NCBI GenBank assembly: GCA_902783155.1
Contig: CACZPR010000083.1
Coordinates: forward strand, 1-53,215
Reading direction: 5' to 3'
Length of the DNA: 53,215 nt
From: an uncultured Spirochaetaceae bacterium
Lineage (GTDB): Bacteria > Spirochaetota > Spirochaetia > Treponematales > Treponemataceae
Below the pieces are notes generated by a model. It was not told the DNA's origin. It saw only the letters and a program-made list of their open reading frames with translations, and ran no database searches. A program made the position numbers and the translations under genes. Position 1 is the stretch's first letter; every line of letters begins with the position of its first letter. Positions 36,149 to 44,432 of the stretch are shown piece by piece.

Positions 36149-36177
36149 AGGACAAACGTGCCATTTCATAGTATAAT
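36149..36177 (+). promoter_or_regulatory. Sigma70-like promoter, leaderless adenylate cyclase mRNA
   Basis: AGGACA (36149-36154), a 17-nt spacer and TATAAT (36172-36177). Six nucleotides separate the -10 box from the ATG at 36184, and there is no Shine-Dalgarno sequence. Confidence 0.65.
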
Positions 36178-36220
36178 AAAATCATGAAGTTCAAGAGATT
36201 TTTTGTAAAATGGCACGTTT
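36154..36220. repeat. 13-bp perfect inverted repeat bracketing the cyclase start
   Basis: AAACGTGCCATTT (36154-36166) and AAATGGCACGTTT (36208-36220) are exact reverse complements 41 nt apart. One arm lies between the -35 and -10 boxes and the other covers codons 9-13 of the cyclase, so the -10 and ATG sit in the loop. Confidence 0.8.
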
Positions 36221-37734
36221 ATTTTTATGGACTCATCTGCATTTTGGCGAACGTCCTGGCGGTTCTGTCAACGAACATTTCCGGCTTTCCCATGCCCAAG
36301 TCCGAGACTCTTGATTTGTGGGAAGAGTTTCTGGGGGCCCATGAAAAAATAATAAGCACTCTAAGCCTGCTCTGCTATTTCATTCCGGTTATATTGTGCG
36401 TTTTATATTCGATGAAAGCATTCAGACGCAAGCCGACCGACAAAGAGTACATCAAGGTCAGGGTCCATATTCCAGGTGCGTTTGCGTTGCGCGGAATTGC
36501 CGGATGGATCTGCAATCTTCTTCTTGAAACCACGTTCCTGATTTATTTTAAGACACAGCACAATGTCCCGATTACATTCATAGTGATTCCGTCACTTGCA
36601 TCATATATTTTTCTTTCGATGTTCTCATTCACGCTCACATATTTTACGCTGGAAACTCTGAACAGAAACGTGGTGCTTCCCGAAATCTACCCGGACGGAA
36701 ACATCTCCGGCACGGAACGCATGTCGGTTTCTTCCATTAAAAACATGTTCCTGTTCTACTTTTTTTCGGCATCGGTTTTTCCTGTTTCGTTTTTAATCAT
36801 AAGGATTTTCTGCACGAAGCATTACAACATAGAGATTCCCGACTACTCCGATTTCATATACACGGGACTGCTGCTTTTTATCGGACTGATTCTGACCATA
36901 CTGATTTCAAGATTTTTCCAAAAGCCGCTCCAGAAACTCACCGACAGCGCAAACCAGATTTCAAGCGGAAACTACGATTTGAAAACCGTAATCTGCTCCA
37001 ACGACGAGATGGGCGTACTTGGTGACTCATTCAATTCCATGGCACGCTCGCTGAAGGAAAAGGAATTCATGCGCGACACATTCGGTAAAATCGTAACGCC
37101 CCAAATCCGAGACTACCTTTTGAACGAAAACGTTGCCCTTGGAGGAGAGACTGTCGATGTCACCGTAATGTTCTGCGACATCCGAGGATTCACAAGCCTT
37201 TCCGAAAACATGGAACCGGAACGCATCGTCTCTTTTTTGAACGAATATTTTACCGGACTTGAAAAATGCATCGCATCGCACAACGGAGTCATAAACAAAT
37301 ACATAGGTGATGCGGTCATGGCACTGTTCGGCGCACCTGTCAGGACAAAGACACACGCAAAGGATGCCTGGCTTTCTGCCTGCGACATGAGGCGTGAGCT
37401 TGTCGAGATGAACAAAAAATTTTCTCAGGAAGGCTTACCGGAAATCAGATTCGGAATCGGTCTTCACACCGGGTCTGTTCTTGCAGGAAACATCGGAGCC
37501 ACAAACCGCATGGAATACACGGTAATCGGCGACACGGTGAACACGGCAAGCAGAATCGAGGGACTGTGCAAAATCTACAAAAAAGACCTTTTAATATCCG
37601 AAAGCACCGCAAAAGAGATTCAGGGACAGGATTTTGCCTTTGTCGATGAATCCGAAATCCGAGGCCGCAAGGAAAAGGTCAGGCTTTTTACGGATTCGGG
37701 GAACCCTCTTGAAAATCATGGGGCAAATCCTTAA
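36184..37734 (+). CDS. Membrane class III adenylate/guanylate cyclase with HAMP
   Basis: A 516-residue cyclase, most likely making cAMP. Six hydrophobic helices are visible in residues 1-255 (for example HVYFYGLICILANVLAVLS, TLSLLCYFIPVILCVLYS, YTGLLLFIGLILTILISRF). They are followed by a HAMP linker (KPLQKLTDSANQISSGNYDL), then the catalytic domain from about residue 320. VTVMFCDIRGFTSLSENM contains the first metal aspartate, NKYIGDAVMALFGAP the second, and RFGIGLHTGSVLAGNIGA the core. TVIGDTVNTASRIEGL holds the conserved asparagine and arginine. Such integral-membrane sensor cyclases with HAMP are common in spirochaetes and probably respond to an unknown membrane or extracellular cue. The tex promoter overlaps its last codons. 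Confidence 0.92.
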   Translation: MKFKRFFVKWHVYFYGLICILANVLAVLSTNISGFPMPKSETLDLWEEFLGAHEKIISTLSLLCYFIPVILCVLYSMKAFRRKPTDKEYIKVRVHIPGAFALRGIAGWICNLLLETTFLIYFKTQHNVPITFIVIPSLASYIFLSMFSFTLTYFTLETLNRNVVLPEIYPDGNISGTERMSVSSIKNMFLFYFFSASVFPVSFLIIRIFCTKHYNIEIPDYSDFIYTGLLLFIGLILTILISRFFQKPLQKLTDSANQISSGNYDLKTVICSNDEMGVLGDSFNSMARSLKEKEFMRDTFGKIVTPQIRDYLLNENVALGGETVDVTVMFCDIRGFTSLSENMEPERIVSFLNEYFTGLEKCIASHNGVINKYIGDAVMALFGAPVRTKTHAKDAWLSACDMRRELVEMNKKFSQEGLPEIRFGIGLHTGSVLAGNIGATNRMEYTVIGDTVNTASRIEGLCKIYKKDLLISESTAKEIQGQDFAFVDESEIRGRKEKVRLFTDSGNPLENHGANP

Positions 37735-37737
37735 AAT
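37709..37737 (+). promoter_or_regulatory. Sigma70-like tex promoter inside the cyclase 3' end
   Basis: TTGAAA (37709-37714), a 17-nt spacer and TAAAAT (37732-37737), both 5/6 matches. The -10 box overlaps the cyclase stop codon and lies 9 nt before the tex ATG at 37747. A leaderless tex transcript is predicted. Confidence 0.65.
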
Positions 37738-37746
37738 AGATTCCCT

Positions 37747-40122
37747 ATGGAATTCACACAAGAACAAATCGATGCACTTTCAGTTAATGAAGTTGACATC
37801 ATGAAAAAAATCGCCGGCGAGCTGAACATCAATATTTCGCAGGTCAGCGCAGTTATCAGTTTGGTTGCAGAAGGATGCACCATTCCTTTTATCGCACGTT
37901 ACCGCAAGGAAAAGCATGGTTCCCTTGATGAGGTACAGGTCCGTGATTGCGACCATCTTTTCACTTCATACAAGAATCTTGAGGAACGCCGCCTTGAAAT
38001 AGTGAAGGGAATTTTCGCCCAGAACAAGCTGACGGAAAGTCTCTACAACGCCGCCATGAACGCAAAGACAATGACGGAGCTTGAAGATTTGTGGGCACCG
38101 TTCAAGAAAAAGAAGAAGACACGCGGTATGGTCGCCATTGAAAAGGGTCTCGACCCTCTTGCCGATGCAATGCTGGAGCTTGACGACAAGGCTTTTGAAG
38201 CAAAGGCAGCCGAATTCATAAAGACCGATGCAGAAGACGCAGCGCTGAATGTTCCGACTGTTGAGGACGCAATCAAGGGTGCGCAGGACATAATTGCAGA
38301 GCGCATAAGCCAGGACACAAAGAACCGCGAATCCGTCCACGACCTTTACATGGCAACAGGAACCATGGTAACCAAGGGAATCGTTCCTGAAGGTCAGGAT
38401 GCCGAAACAGCCGAAAAGACTTCCACATACAAGATGTACTGGGACTACAGCGAGCCTCTCAACCAGGTCAAGCCGCACAGGATTCTTGCAATCAACAGGG
38501 CTGAACGTGAGGGTGCATTGGAAGTTACCCTTGATGTCGATGTTGATTCAGCGGTCAAGGAAGTTTCTTCAAAGCAGACAATCCGCAACAAATATCATGC
38601 CGATGCAATTGAAGATGGTATCGTCCGCCTTTTGAGCCCGGCAGTTCTCCGTGAAATCAGAAGCGATGAATTTGATGAAGCCGATGAGCATGGAATCGGA
38701 GTGTTCAGCGAGAACCTTAAAAACCTTCTTATGACACAGCCGATCAAGGGAAGCCGCGTTCTTGGAGTTGACCCGGGAATCCGCACGGGAACAAAATGTG
38801 CCGCACTTGATGAGACCGGAAAATATCTGGGCTACTTCCTGATTAAGCAGGTGACAGATCCGGATGGCTCATACAACGCCGTGAAGGACGCAATCAGAAA
38901 ATATGCGATTCAGGTTGTCGCAGTCGGTAACGGAACGGGAAGCCAGGAAGTTCAGGCAATCGTAAGCAAGGTGATTTCCGAAAACTACCCGGACGTGCGC
39001 TACACTGTGGTCGATGAATCAGGCGCATCTGTTTATTCTGCATCCGACATTGCGCGCGAAGAATTCCCGGAGCTTGATTTGACAATCCGTGGTGCAATCA
39101 GCATGGGCCGTCGTCTTCAGGATCCTCTTGCGGAGCTTGTGAAAATCGATCCAAAGGCAATCGGTGTCGGTCTCTATCAGCATGACGTGAACCAGAAAAA
39201 ACTTTCCGACAAGCTTGATGAAGTGGTCGGCTCGGTCGTAAACCAGGTTGGAGTGAACCTCAACACAGCGTCGGCATCCCTTCTCAAATATGTTTCAGGA
39301 ATCAACTCAAGCCTCGCAAAAAAGATTGTCGCATACCGTGACGCAAACGGAAAAATCACCAGCCGCGAAGATTTGAAAAAGGTCAGCGGATTGGGACCAA
39401 AGGCATTCGAGCAGTGCGCAGGATTTTTGAAGATTCCGGAAAGCTCAAACCCGTTGGACAACACTTGGGTTCACCCGGAAAATTATGCAGTCGCAAGTGA
39501 AGTTCTTCCTCTTGTAAAAAACGGTGACAAAATTACGGCCGCAGCAAAAAAAGAGATGGAAGAAAAATACGGAGTCGGCGAGCAGACAATCAACGACATA
39601 ATCGACGAGCTTGCAAAACCGAACCGCGACCCACGTGACGGATATCCTGCACCGATCATGCAGAAGGGTGTCGTTGCTTTTGAAGATCTGACGGTCGGAA
39701 TGAAAGTCACAGGCAAAATCCGCAATGTCGTTGATTTCGGTGCTTTCGTTGACATCGGACTTCATGAGACAGGATTGATTCACATAAGCGAATTGAGCGA
39801 TGACTTTGTAAGCGACCCGATGGATGTCGTAAAAGTCGGTGACGTAAAGGAGTTTACAATCATCGACCTGGACAAAGACAGAAAGAGGATTTCGCTTTCA
39901 TTGAAGAGCGATGCCGCAACAAGGATGCCGGGGTCTTCATCAACGGGAACTGCATCATCAGGCGGTACAAAAAAGCGTGTCGTCGTTGTAAGGAAAGGCG
40001 GTTCCGCTCCAAGCAAGGGACAGGGACATGACAGACCGAACAGGGGTCAGCAGCCAAAACAGAATTTCGGAAGCGATGACGGAATGAAATACAATCCGTT
40101 TGCGATGCTTTTGAAAAAATAG
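37747..40122 (+). CDS. tex: Tex-family RNA-binding transcription accessory protein
   Basis: A 791-residue nucleic-acid-binding protein of the Tex/YhgF family, involved in transcription and stress tolerance. The N-terminal helical domain has the hallmark TIPFIARYRKEKHGSLDE. A YqgF-type RNase H fold starts near residue 337 (RVLGVDPGIRTGTKCAALDE), followed by YSASDIAREEFPELD. Two helix-hairpin-helix segments follow (GVNLNTASASLLKYVSGINS, VSGLGPKAFEQCAGFL). An S1 domain is at about 640-715 (GMKVTGKIRNVVDFGAFVDI, HISELSDDFVSDP). A low-complexity Ser/Gly/basic tail (SSSTGTASSGGTKKR) ends in KYNPFAMLLKK. A strong terminator follows 13 nt after the stop. Confidence 0.95.
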   Translation: MEFTQEQIDALSVNEVDIMKKIAGELNINISQVSAVISLVAEGCTIPFIARYRKEKHGSLDEVQVRDCDHLFTSYKNLEERRLEIVKGIFAQNKLTESLYNAAMNAKTMTELEDLWAPFKKKKKTRGMVAIEKGLDPLADAMLELDDKAFEAKAAEFIKTDAEDAALNVPTVEDAIKGAQDIIAERISQDTKNRESVHDLYMATGTMVTKGIVPEGQDAETAEKTSTYKMYWDYSEPLNQVKPHRILAINRAEREGALEVTLDVDVDSAVKEVSSKQTIRNKYHADAIEDGIVRLLSPAVLREIRSDEFDEADEHGIGVFSENLKNLLMTQPIKGSRVLGVDPGIRTGTKCAALDETGKYLGYFLIKQVTDPDGSYNAVKDAIRKYAIQVVAVGNGTGSQEVQAIVSKVISENYPDVRYTVVDESGASVYSASDIAREEFPELDLTIRGAISMGRRLQDPLAELVKIDPKAIGVGLYQHDVNQKKLSDKLDEVVGSVVNQVGVNLNTASASLLKYVSGINSSLAKKIVAYRDANGKITSREDLKKVSGLGPKAFEQCAGFLKIPESSNPLDNTWVHPENYAVASEVLPLVKNGDKITAAAKKEMEEKYGVGEQTINDIIDELAKPNRDPRDGYPAPIMQKGVVAFEDLTVGMKVTGKIRNVVDFGAFVDIGLHETGLIHISELSDDFVSDPMDVVKVGDVKEFTIIDLDKDRKRISLSLKSDAATRMPGSSSTGTASSGGTKKRVVVVRKGGSAPSKGQGHDRPNRGQQPKQNFGSDDGMKYNPFAMLLKK

Positions 40123-40135
40123 TTTGAAAAAAATT

Positions 40136-40177
40136 GACCGTCCGATTGGGAAAACTTTCGGGCGGTCTTTTTTTTTT
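40136..40177 (+). terminator. Rho-independent terminator after tex
   Basis: A 10-nt arm at 40136-40145 pairs with 40158-40167 (one G-U pair), followed by about ten T. Confidence 0.9.
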
Positions 40178-40216
40178 GCGGTGGTCGCAAGGACAAAATC
40201 ACCAAGTCATTGAAAA

Positions 40217-41263
40217 CTAAACGGAGCGCACAGGCCTCAGCCCAAAAAGTTTCAGGCGGTCACTTGGGTCCAGAGTTCTCACGCATTTTATTTCACAGCT
40301 TTCAACATTGCTTTTCCAGCTGCCTCCACAGAAGCACCTTTCGCCATTCCTTTCGTCCCAGCACCATTCGTAGACATTTCCGCTCATGTCATAGAGGCCA
40401 AATCCGTTTGACCTTTTTGAGCAGACCTCGTGGGTGCTGCCACAACTGTTTTTCCCGAACCAAGCCACCTCGTCCGCGACATTGCTCCCGGAGTAAATAA
40501 AATTGTCCCTCGCACTTGCCGCATCCAGCCATTCTGCCACAGTCGGAAGTCTGAATCCGTTCGCGTGGAAATTACATTCGGGCGGCAATAAAAATTTAAC
40601 GTCCGAACCAGGCTTGTACACCCAGTTTCTGACATCACTTTTTCCGTCAACAAAATAGCATGGCTCATATCCGCAGATTTCACTCAGACAGTTGCAGAAA
40701 TAGATTGCATCGTACCACGAAACTCCGTCCACAGGATTGCACTCATCCCTGAACCGGCTTGGATTGAATCCCATGACCTCGTTCCAAACTTCCTGTGTAA
40801 CTGGCGCAACGGAGATTTCAAATCCGGGAACCTTTGTCACCTCAAAGAACTTGTTTTTCCATTTCACCGGCGGAAGATTCTGCGCACTCAAATTCTGCGG
40901 AACAATTTTTACACCACACCTGTAACAAAAAATCGCACCGGGAACACCAACCGAACCGCACACAGGACAAACGGTAGGCTCGTCAGATTTTTTTATGTCC
41001 AGCGTCTTGTTGTAGATTTCAACAATGTTTTCCGCGACAAACGAAGCCTCTTCATGGATTCTTTTTATGGCCGCCTCATCAACAGCGTTGTCAAAAAATC
41101 CGGCGGACTCCAAAATCAGGACAACATTTTTTTCCTCGGGGGAAAGTTCCATGACTGTCTCCGCATCCTGATTCATACCGTCATTCTCAGCGGATTCCGT
41201 TTTTATGTTTTCAGATTTCACAGAGCGGACAGCCTGCACAATTTTTTCTAGAGATATGCTCAA
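40217..41263 (-). CDS. FGE/sulfatase-modifying-factor domain protein with zinc ribbon
   Basis: A 348-residue protein. Residues 1-95 are helical and unrecognised. Residues 99-116 form a double zinc ribbon knuckle with C99, C102, C113 and C116 (CPVCGS...CYRCGVK). From about 127 a formylglycine-generating-enzyme-type C-lectin fold follows: VTQEVWNEVMGFNPS, CNPVDGVSWYDAIYFCN, GFRLPTVAEWLDAAS, GLYDMSGNVYEWCWD, FCGGSW, FGLRPVRSV. Most such bacterial proteins are not sulfatase activators; they act as binding domains or as partners of kinases. No sulfatase gene is nearby. The start is a TTG at 41263 because GGAGGA lies 5 nt upstream; the frame extends to 41281. No signal peptide, so cytoplasmic. Confidence 0.8.
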   Translation of the reverse strand: MSISLEKIVQAVRSVKSENIKTESAENDGMNQDAETVMELSPEEKNVVLILESAGFFDNAVDEAAIKRIHEEASFVAENIVEIYNKTLDIKKSDEPTVCPVCGSVGVPGAIFCYRCGVKIVPQNLSAQNLPPVKWKNKFFEVTKVPGFEISVAPVTQEVWNEVMGFNPSRFRDECNPVDGVSWYDAIYFCNCLSEICGYEPCYFVDGKSDVRNWVYKPGSDVKFLLPPECNFHANGFRLPTVAEWLDAASARDNFIYSGSNVADEVAWFGKNSCGSTHEVCSKRSNGFGLYDMSGNVYEWCWDERNGERCFCGGSWKSNVESCEIKCVRTLDPSDRLKLFGLRPVRSV

Positions 41264-41321
41264 AGCCGTTCCTCCACACAAAAAAATTTCATTCTATTAT
41301 CGGTTGATTTCCACAAATAAA

Positions 41322-42068
41322 TCACAAAACACTTACCTTATTTTTTGACCTGTATTCCGTTGGCGAAAGTCCGTAGACTGATTTGAAGGCCTGCGTGAAT
41401 TTGCTCTGGCTTTCATATCCAACGGTCCTTGAGATTTCCGCAATCGATTTTTCACTTGCGACCAAAAGTTCCGCACCCTTCTCCATTCTGTGACGGTTTA
41501 TGTGGGTCGCAATCGAAACGCCGTAGACCGACTTGAACACAGCCTTGAGCGTTGTAGGGTTCATGTAAAATTTTTTCGCAAGCTCCTCGATTGTAAAACG
41601 TGTGTCCAGATTGTCAACAAGAAAATTATGCAGGTCCTTTATTTTTTTCACATGAGTCTCGGGATGCTCGTCCCCGCTTCCAATTTTTTCCTCGCCCCCA
41701 AAATCTGGACAGGAAATCGAAAGCACCATCTCTATCATCTTGTGCAGCACACGACATTCACGGGTGTCCGCCGCCCTGTAAAAAACTTCCTTCCCGATTC
41801 TCATTCCCTCAATCAGTCCACCGGACTTCAACAGTTTCAGGTGATGCGAAACCGCCGGCGTGGTCATTTCAACCGCATCCGCAATGTTCACAACGCAATC
41901 CCTGACATGGCAGAGAAGCCAAAAGATTTTTAGGCGGCTTGGATCGGAAAGGAGCGCAAAACTTGAGCCTGCGGACTCAAAACTTTTTGTCTTGGAAAGT
42001 TCCCTTGCGACAAAATCATTATGCTCCCCCGCATGACCATGGATGTGAGGCAGACTTGGAAATTCCAT
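41322..42068 (-). CDS. ArsR-AraC fusion transcriptional regulator
   Basis: A 248-residue regulator with two different DNA-binding domains. Residues about 37-110 are an ArsR/SmtB winged helix (LSDPSRLKIFWLLC, TTPAVSHHLKLLKSGGLI). Residues about 148-245 are an AraC double helix-turn-helix (FTIEELAKKFYMNPTTLKAVF, then ISRTVGYESQSKFTQAFK, YGLSPTEYR). The N-terminus is His-rich (PHIHGHAGEH), a possible metal site, and SCPDF provides a cysteine. It is divergent from the small HMA metal-binding gene, so a metal-responsive repressor or switch for that gene is the likely role. AAGGGGG precedes the ATG. Confidence 0.85.
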   Translation of the reverse strand: MEFPSLPHIHGHAGEHNDFVARELSKTKSFESAGSSFALLSDPSRLKIFWLLCHVRDCVVNIADAVEMTTPAVSHHLKLLKSGGLIEGMRIGKEVFYRAADTRECRVLHKMIEMVLSISCPDFGGEEKIGSGDEHPETHVKKIKDLHNFLVDNLDTRFTIEELAKKFYMNPTTLKAVFKSVYGVSIATHINRHRMEKGAELLVASEKSIAEISRTVGYESQSKFTQAFKSVYGLSPTEYRSKNKVSVL

Positions 42069-42132
42069 TAAATCCCCCTTGTGCCAATCGGAAATTATTT
42101 TAGCCCTCTCGGTCTTTTATTAAAAAAAACAC

Positions 42133-42195
42133 TTGCGGCTCCCATCAGATGGAATTATATTATCAATACAACAATTAAGCAACTGTTTAATTGTT
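42133..42195 (+). promoter_or_regulatory. Promoter and operator palindrome of the HMA gene
   Basis: TTGCGG (42133-42138), a 17-nt spacer and TATATT (42156-42161) form the promoter. The perfect inverted repeat AACAATTAA (42170-42178) / TTAATTGTT (42187-42195) sits from about +2 to +28, where a bound ArsR-type repressor would block polymerase. It lies in the intergenic region shared with the ArsR-AraC gene. Confidence 0.65.
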
Positions 42196-42227
42196 TTTGA
42201 ATCAACCTGTATTTATGGAGGACATAT

Positions 42228-42446
42228 ATGAAAAATACTTACAAGATAGAAGTGGACTGCGCAAACTGTGCAAACCTTATGGAGGAGGCCGCAAAAAAGA
42301 CTGCCGGAGTGAAGGATGCCACCGTGAATTTTATGACACAGAAAATGACTGTGGAATTCGACGACGGAACAAACGACAGGGCCGTTATGAAAAATGTTTT
42401 CAAGGCCTGCCGAAAAGTGGAGCCAGACTGCGAGATTGAGTTTTAA
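42228..42446 (+). CDS. Small HMA-domain metal-binding protein
   Basis: A 72-residue heavy-metal-associated fold, normally a cytosolic carrier of Cu(I), Zn or Cd. The motif is VDCANCAN with C11 and C14, in place of the commoner GMxCxxC. The order YKIEVD, AAKKTAGVKDATVNFMTQ, MTVEFDD matches the beta-alpha-beta core. A second cysteine pair at C59 (FKACRKV) and C67 (EPDCEIEF) could extend the site. GGAGGACAT precedes the ATG. No P-type ATPase lies within the window, so its partner is elsewhere or its role is sensing or storage. The divergent ArsR-AraC gene probably controls it. The convergent Smr gene ends 9 nt away. Confidence 0.85.
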   Translation: MKNTYKIEVDCANCANLMEEAAKKTAGVKDATVNFMTQKMTVEFDDGTNDRAVMKNVFKACRKVEPDCEIEF

Positions 42447-42455
42447 ATCCGCAAT

Positions 42456-43013
42456 TCAGTTTTTAATCAAAACCCAGGTCGCACCGTTTCCGCCACCGTT
42501 TCTGTCAGGATGTCCAGACGCTCCAAGCCTCTTGTTCTGCTCGATGAACGTCCTGACCATGGGGCCAAGAACAGGGTCGCTTCCATGGCTGTGGTTTCCC
42601 TTTCCGTGGATTATCAAAATCTTTCGGAACCCACGCCTGACACTGTCGGCAACAAATCCCTCAAGCCTGGACCATGCTTCGTCCCTTGTAAGCCCGTGCA
42701 GGTCAATCGTCGCATCGGGGGAAAGGGTCCTGAGATAGTCGCGGTTATGCATACGGGCATCGTTTTCCGCTTCGTCCGAGATTTTGTCCTTGTCAACGGT
42801 TCCATGCCTGTTCAGCCACACATCAATGGGGTTCGCACGCTTTTTGCTGTCCGCCTCCATCTGCTGCTCGTAGCTGTATCCCTGGGCCTTGAGCATCTTC
42901 TGTTCCTTTGTCATGGCGTTTGGTTTTTTGTTTGACTTCTGCGGACCCTTTTTTGGCTGGGACGCTTTTTTTTCAATGGAATCCCACTGCGACAAAATAT
43001 CACCAAAATCCAT
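42456..43013 (-). CDS. Smr-domain protein
   Basis: A 185-residue protein with a C-terminal Smr (small MutS-related) domain. TIDLHGLTRDEAWSRLEGFV and ILIIHGKGNHSHG...VLGPMVR...GGNGATWVLIK are the canonical DLHG and HGKG motifs. The N-terminal half is a lysine/glutamine-rich linker (KKASQPKKGPQKSNKKPNAM). Smr domains nick or bind DNA or RNA; recently described cases rescue stalled ribosomes. The start at 43013 follows GGGGGAAGG. It begins 19 nt after the BatD/SH3 gene stop, so it is the last gene of the Bat operon. Confidence 0.85.
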   Translation of the reverse strand: MDFGDILSQWDSIEKKASQPKKGPQKSNKKPNAMTKEQKMLKAQGYSYEQQMEADSKKRANPIDVWLNRHGTVDKDKISDEAENDARMHNRDYLRTLSPDATIDLHGLTRDEAWSRLEGFVADSVRRGFRKILIIHGKGNHSHGSDPVLGPMVRTFIEQNKRLGASGHPDRNGGGNGATWVLIKN

Positions 43014-43031
43014 ACCTTCCCCCAACAGCGT

Positions 43032-44432
43032 CTAGTCTATAAACATGAGAGTGTCGTTCATCACCCAGCCGTAAGTGTCGTTGCAGCGGATGTACGACCA
43101 GTCGCCCGTCTCCTTCTGGACATGGACCACCGACCCTTTTGAAATGCTCACGCCAGCACCGGAACCTTCCTCTGGAATCTGCGCAATCTCACCGCCTGTG
43201 TAAAGGGCAATCTTCTGGAAAGTCCACCGGGCATAGAAAAGTCCAAGCGCAAGGAAGACCACCGAGAAAGCAAGACACACGGACGCGGCAGGAATTTTTT
43301 TGAGGACAAAAAGCAGGACCGAAAGAAAAACCAGAACCGCAAATATTCCGGCAATAACAATCAGGAGGGGAACACTTGGCTCCCAGGCAGCGGAATTAAG
43401 ACCGGCCCCACGTTCAATCTCCCGACGCTCCTTTCTTGCCGCAGAAAAAATCGGAATGGAATGGCGCTCCGTTTTGTGGAGTTCAAGAAGCGCATCGATG
43501 TCCTCAACCTCGGTATAGACTGAAGCTCCGGACGCACTCTGCTCGATGGAATCCGAAAAAGCGTTCGCATAGATTTCAGGCTCGTCGTCATCATAATACT
43601 CGCGTCGTTCAAGCGGGGGTCCAACCTTTATCTCCGTAAGCATCGGGACTTCCACATTGTACCTGATTCCGCCAAGGGACATTGCCGTCATGGAAAATTT
43701 CGGGAAACTGTACACACCTTCCGCAAGCGGCTGCCAATCAAATTTTGCGACCGGAATTGTGTTCGGATTGAACTCCTCGCTGGTTATGTTCTGCCTTGTT
43801 ATGTCGTAGCTTTCGACTTCCATGAACAGGGAATTCTCCGGGATTTTCCATGTCAAATCATATACCTGGGTGGCGTACCGAATGTTCAAAGTGAATTTCA
43901 GATGCTGGCCGGCGGACATGTTCAAAGTTCTTGAGGCGGACGAGTATCTTGAATCGTCAAATGTCACCTTGATGCTTGGCTGGACTATGCTCGGATTTTC
44001 ATAGACATAGACAGTCTCAAACGGAATGTGCGCCCACCATGTGTCAACCTGCACGTCGATTGCCCTGAACTGGTAGGAGCCGGGCGTGTTGAATCTGAAA
44101 GTCATAATCAGCCTGGTTCCATAGGACTCGGAGGTTCCGGTCGAAGGCGCATAGTTTTCCTTTTTCATCGAAACAAAGCTCGCACCCTGCGGAACGTCGT
44201 TGATTGCCGCAGAGATTTTGTCCGGCGAAACATTTTCTATGTTGACCGCAAACGAACAGTCCTGGGCCGTAAAAAAATATTTTTCCGTCTTTCTAAGCCT
44301 GAGCGACTGTAGATACTGCCAGGAGACTGCCCCGAACATCTTTTGAGGCGCGATGATTGAAGCCAGCTCCACCAAAACAAAGGCTAGTAGTCCAGCGCAG
44401 AGCCGTCGGGTTTTTGCTGCTGATTTTTCCAT
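43032..44432 (-). CDS. BatD-like membrane protein with C-terminal SH3 domain
   Basis: A 466-residue protein. A signal anchor at about 10-35 is followed by a beta-sandwich, extracytoplasmic region (residues 36-290) of the BatD type, rich in strands such as FSFAVNIENVS and RLIMTFRFNTPGSYQFRAI. Two transmembrane helices follow at about 355-400 (VPLLIVIAGIFAVLVFLSVL, VCLAFSVVFLALGLFYARW). The last 60 residues (SKGSVVHVQKETGDWSYIRC, YGWVMNDTLMFID) look like an SH3b domain, an unusual addition. Its ATG lies 49 nt inside the end of the upstream VWA/TPR gene. It was probably produced by translational coupling. Function in this family is stress or envelope related but unresolved. Confidence 0.7.
   Translation of the reverse strand: MEKSAAKTRRLCAGLLAFVLVELASIIAPQKMFGAVSWQYLQSLRLRKTEKYFFTAQDCSFAVNIENVSPDKISAAINDVPQGASFVSMKKENYAPSTGTSESYGTRLIMTFRFNTPGSYQFRAIDVQVDTWWAHIPFETVYVYENPSIVQPSIKVTFDDSRYSSASRTLNMSAGQHLKFTLNIRYATQVYDLTWKIPENSLFMEVESYDITRQNITSEEFNPNTIPVAKFDWQPLAEGVYSFPKFSMTAMSLGGIRYNVEVPMLTEIKVGPPLERREYYDDDEPEIYANAFSDSIEQSASGASVYTEVEDIDALLELHKTERHSIPIFSAARKERREIERGAGLNSAAWEPSVPLLIVIAGIFAVLVFLSVLLFVLKKIPAASVCLAFSVVFLALGLFYARWTFQKIALYTGGEIAQIPEEGSGAGVSISKGSVVHVQKETGDWSYIRCNDTYGWVMNDTLMFID

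Noticed and set aside
40217..41263. FGE-like protein as a diversity-generating-retroelement target
   Set aside because: Its C-terminus (FCGGSW ... LRPVRSV) is ordinary FGE sequence without NAC-codon bias and no reverse transcriptase is in the window.
44384..44432. Frameshift between the VWA/TPR gene and the BatD/SH3 gene
   Set aside because: The 49-nt overlap is in different frames with intact start and stop; both products are complete, so simple coupling explains it.
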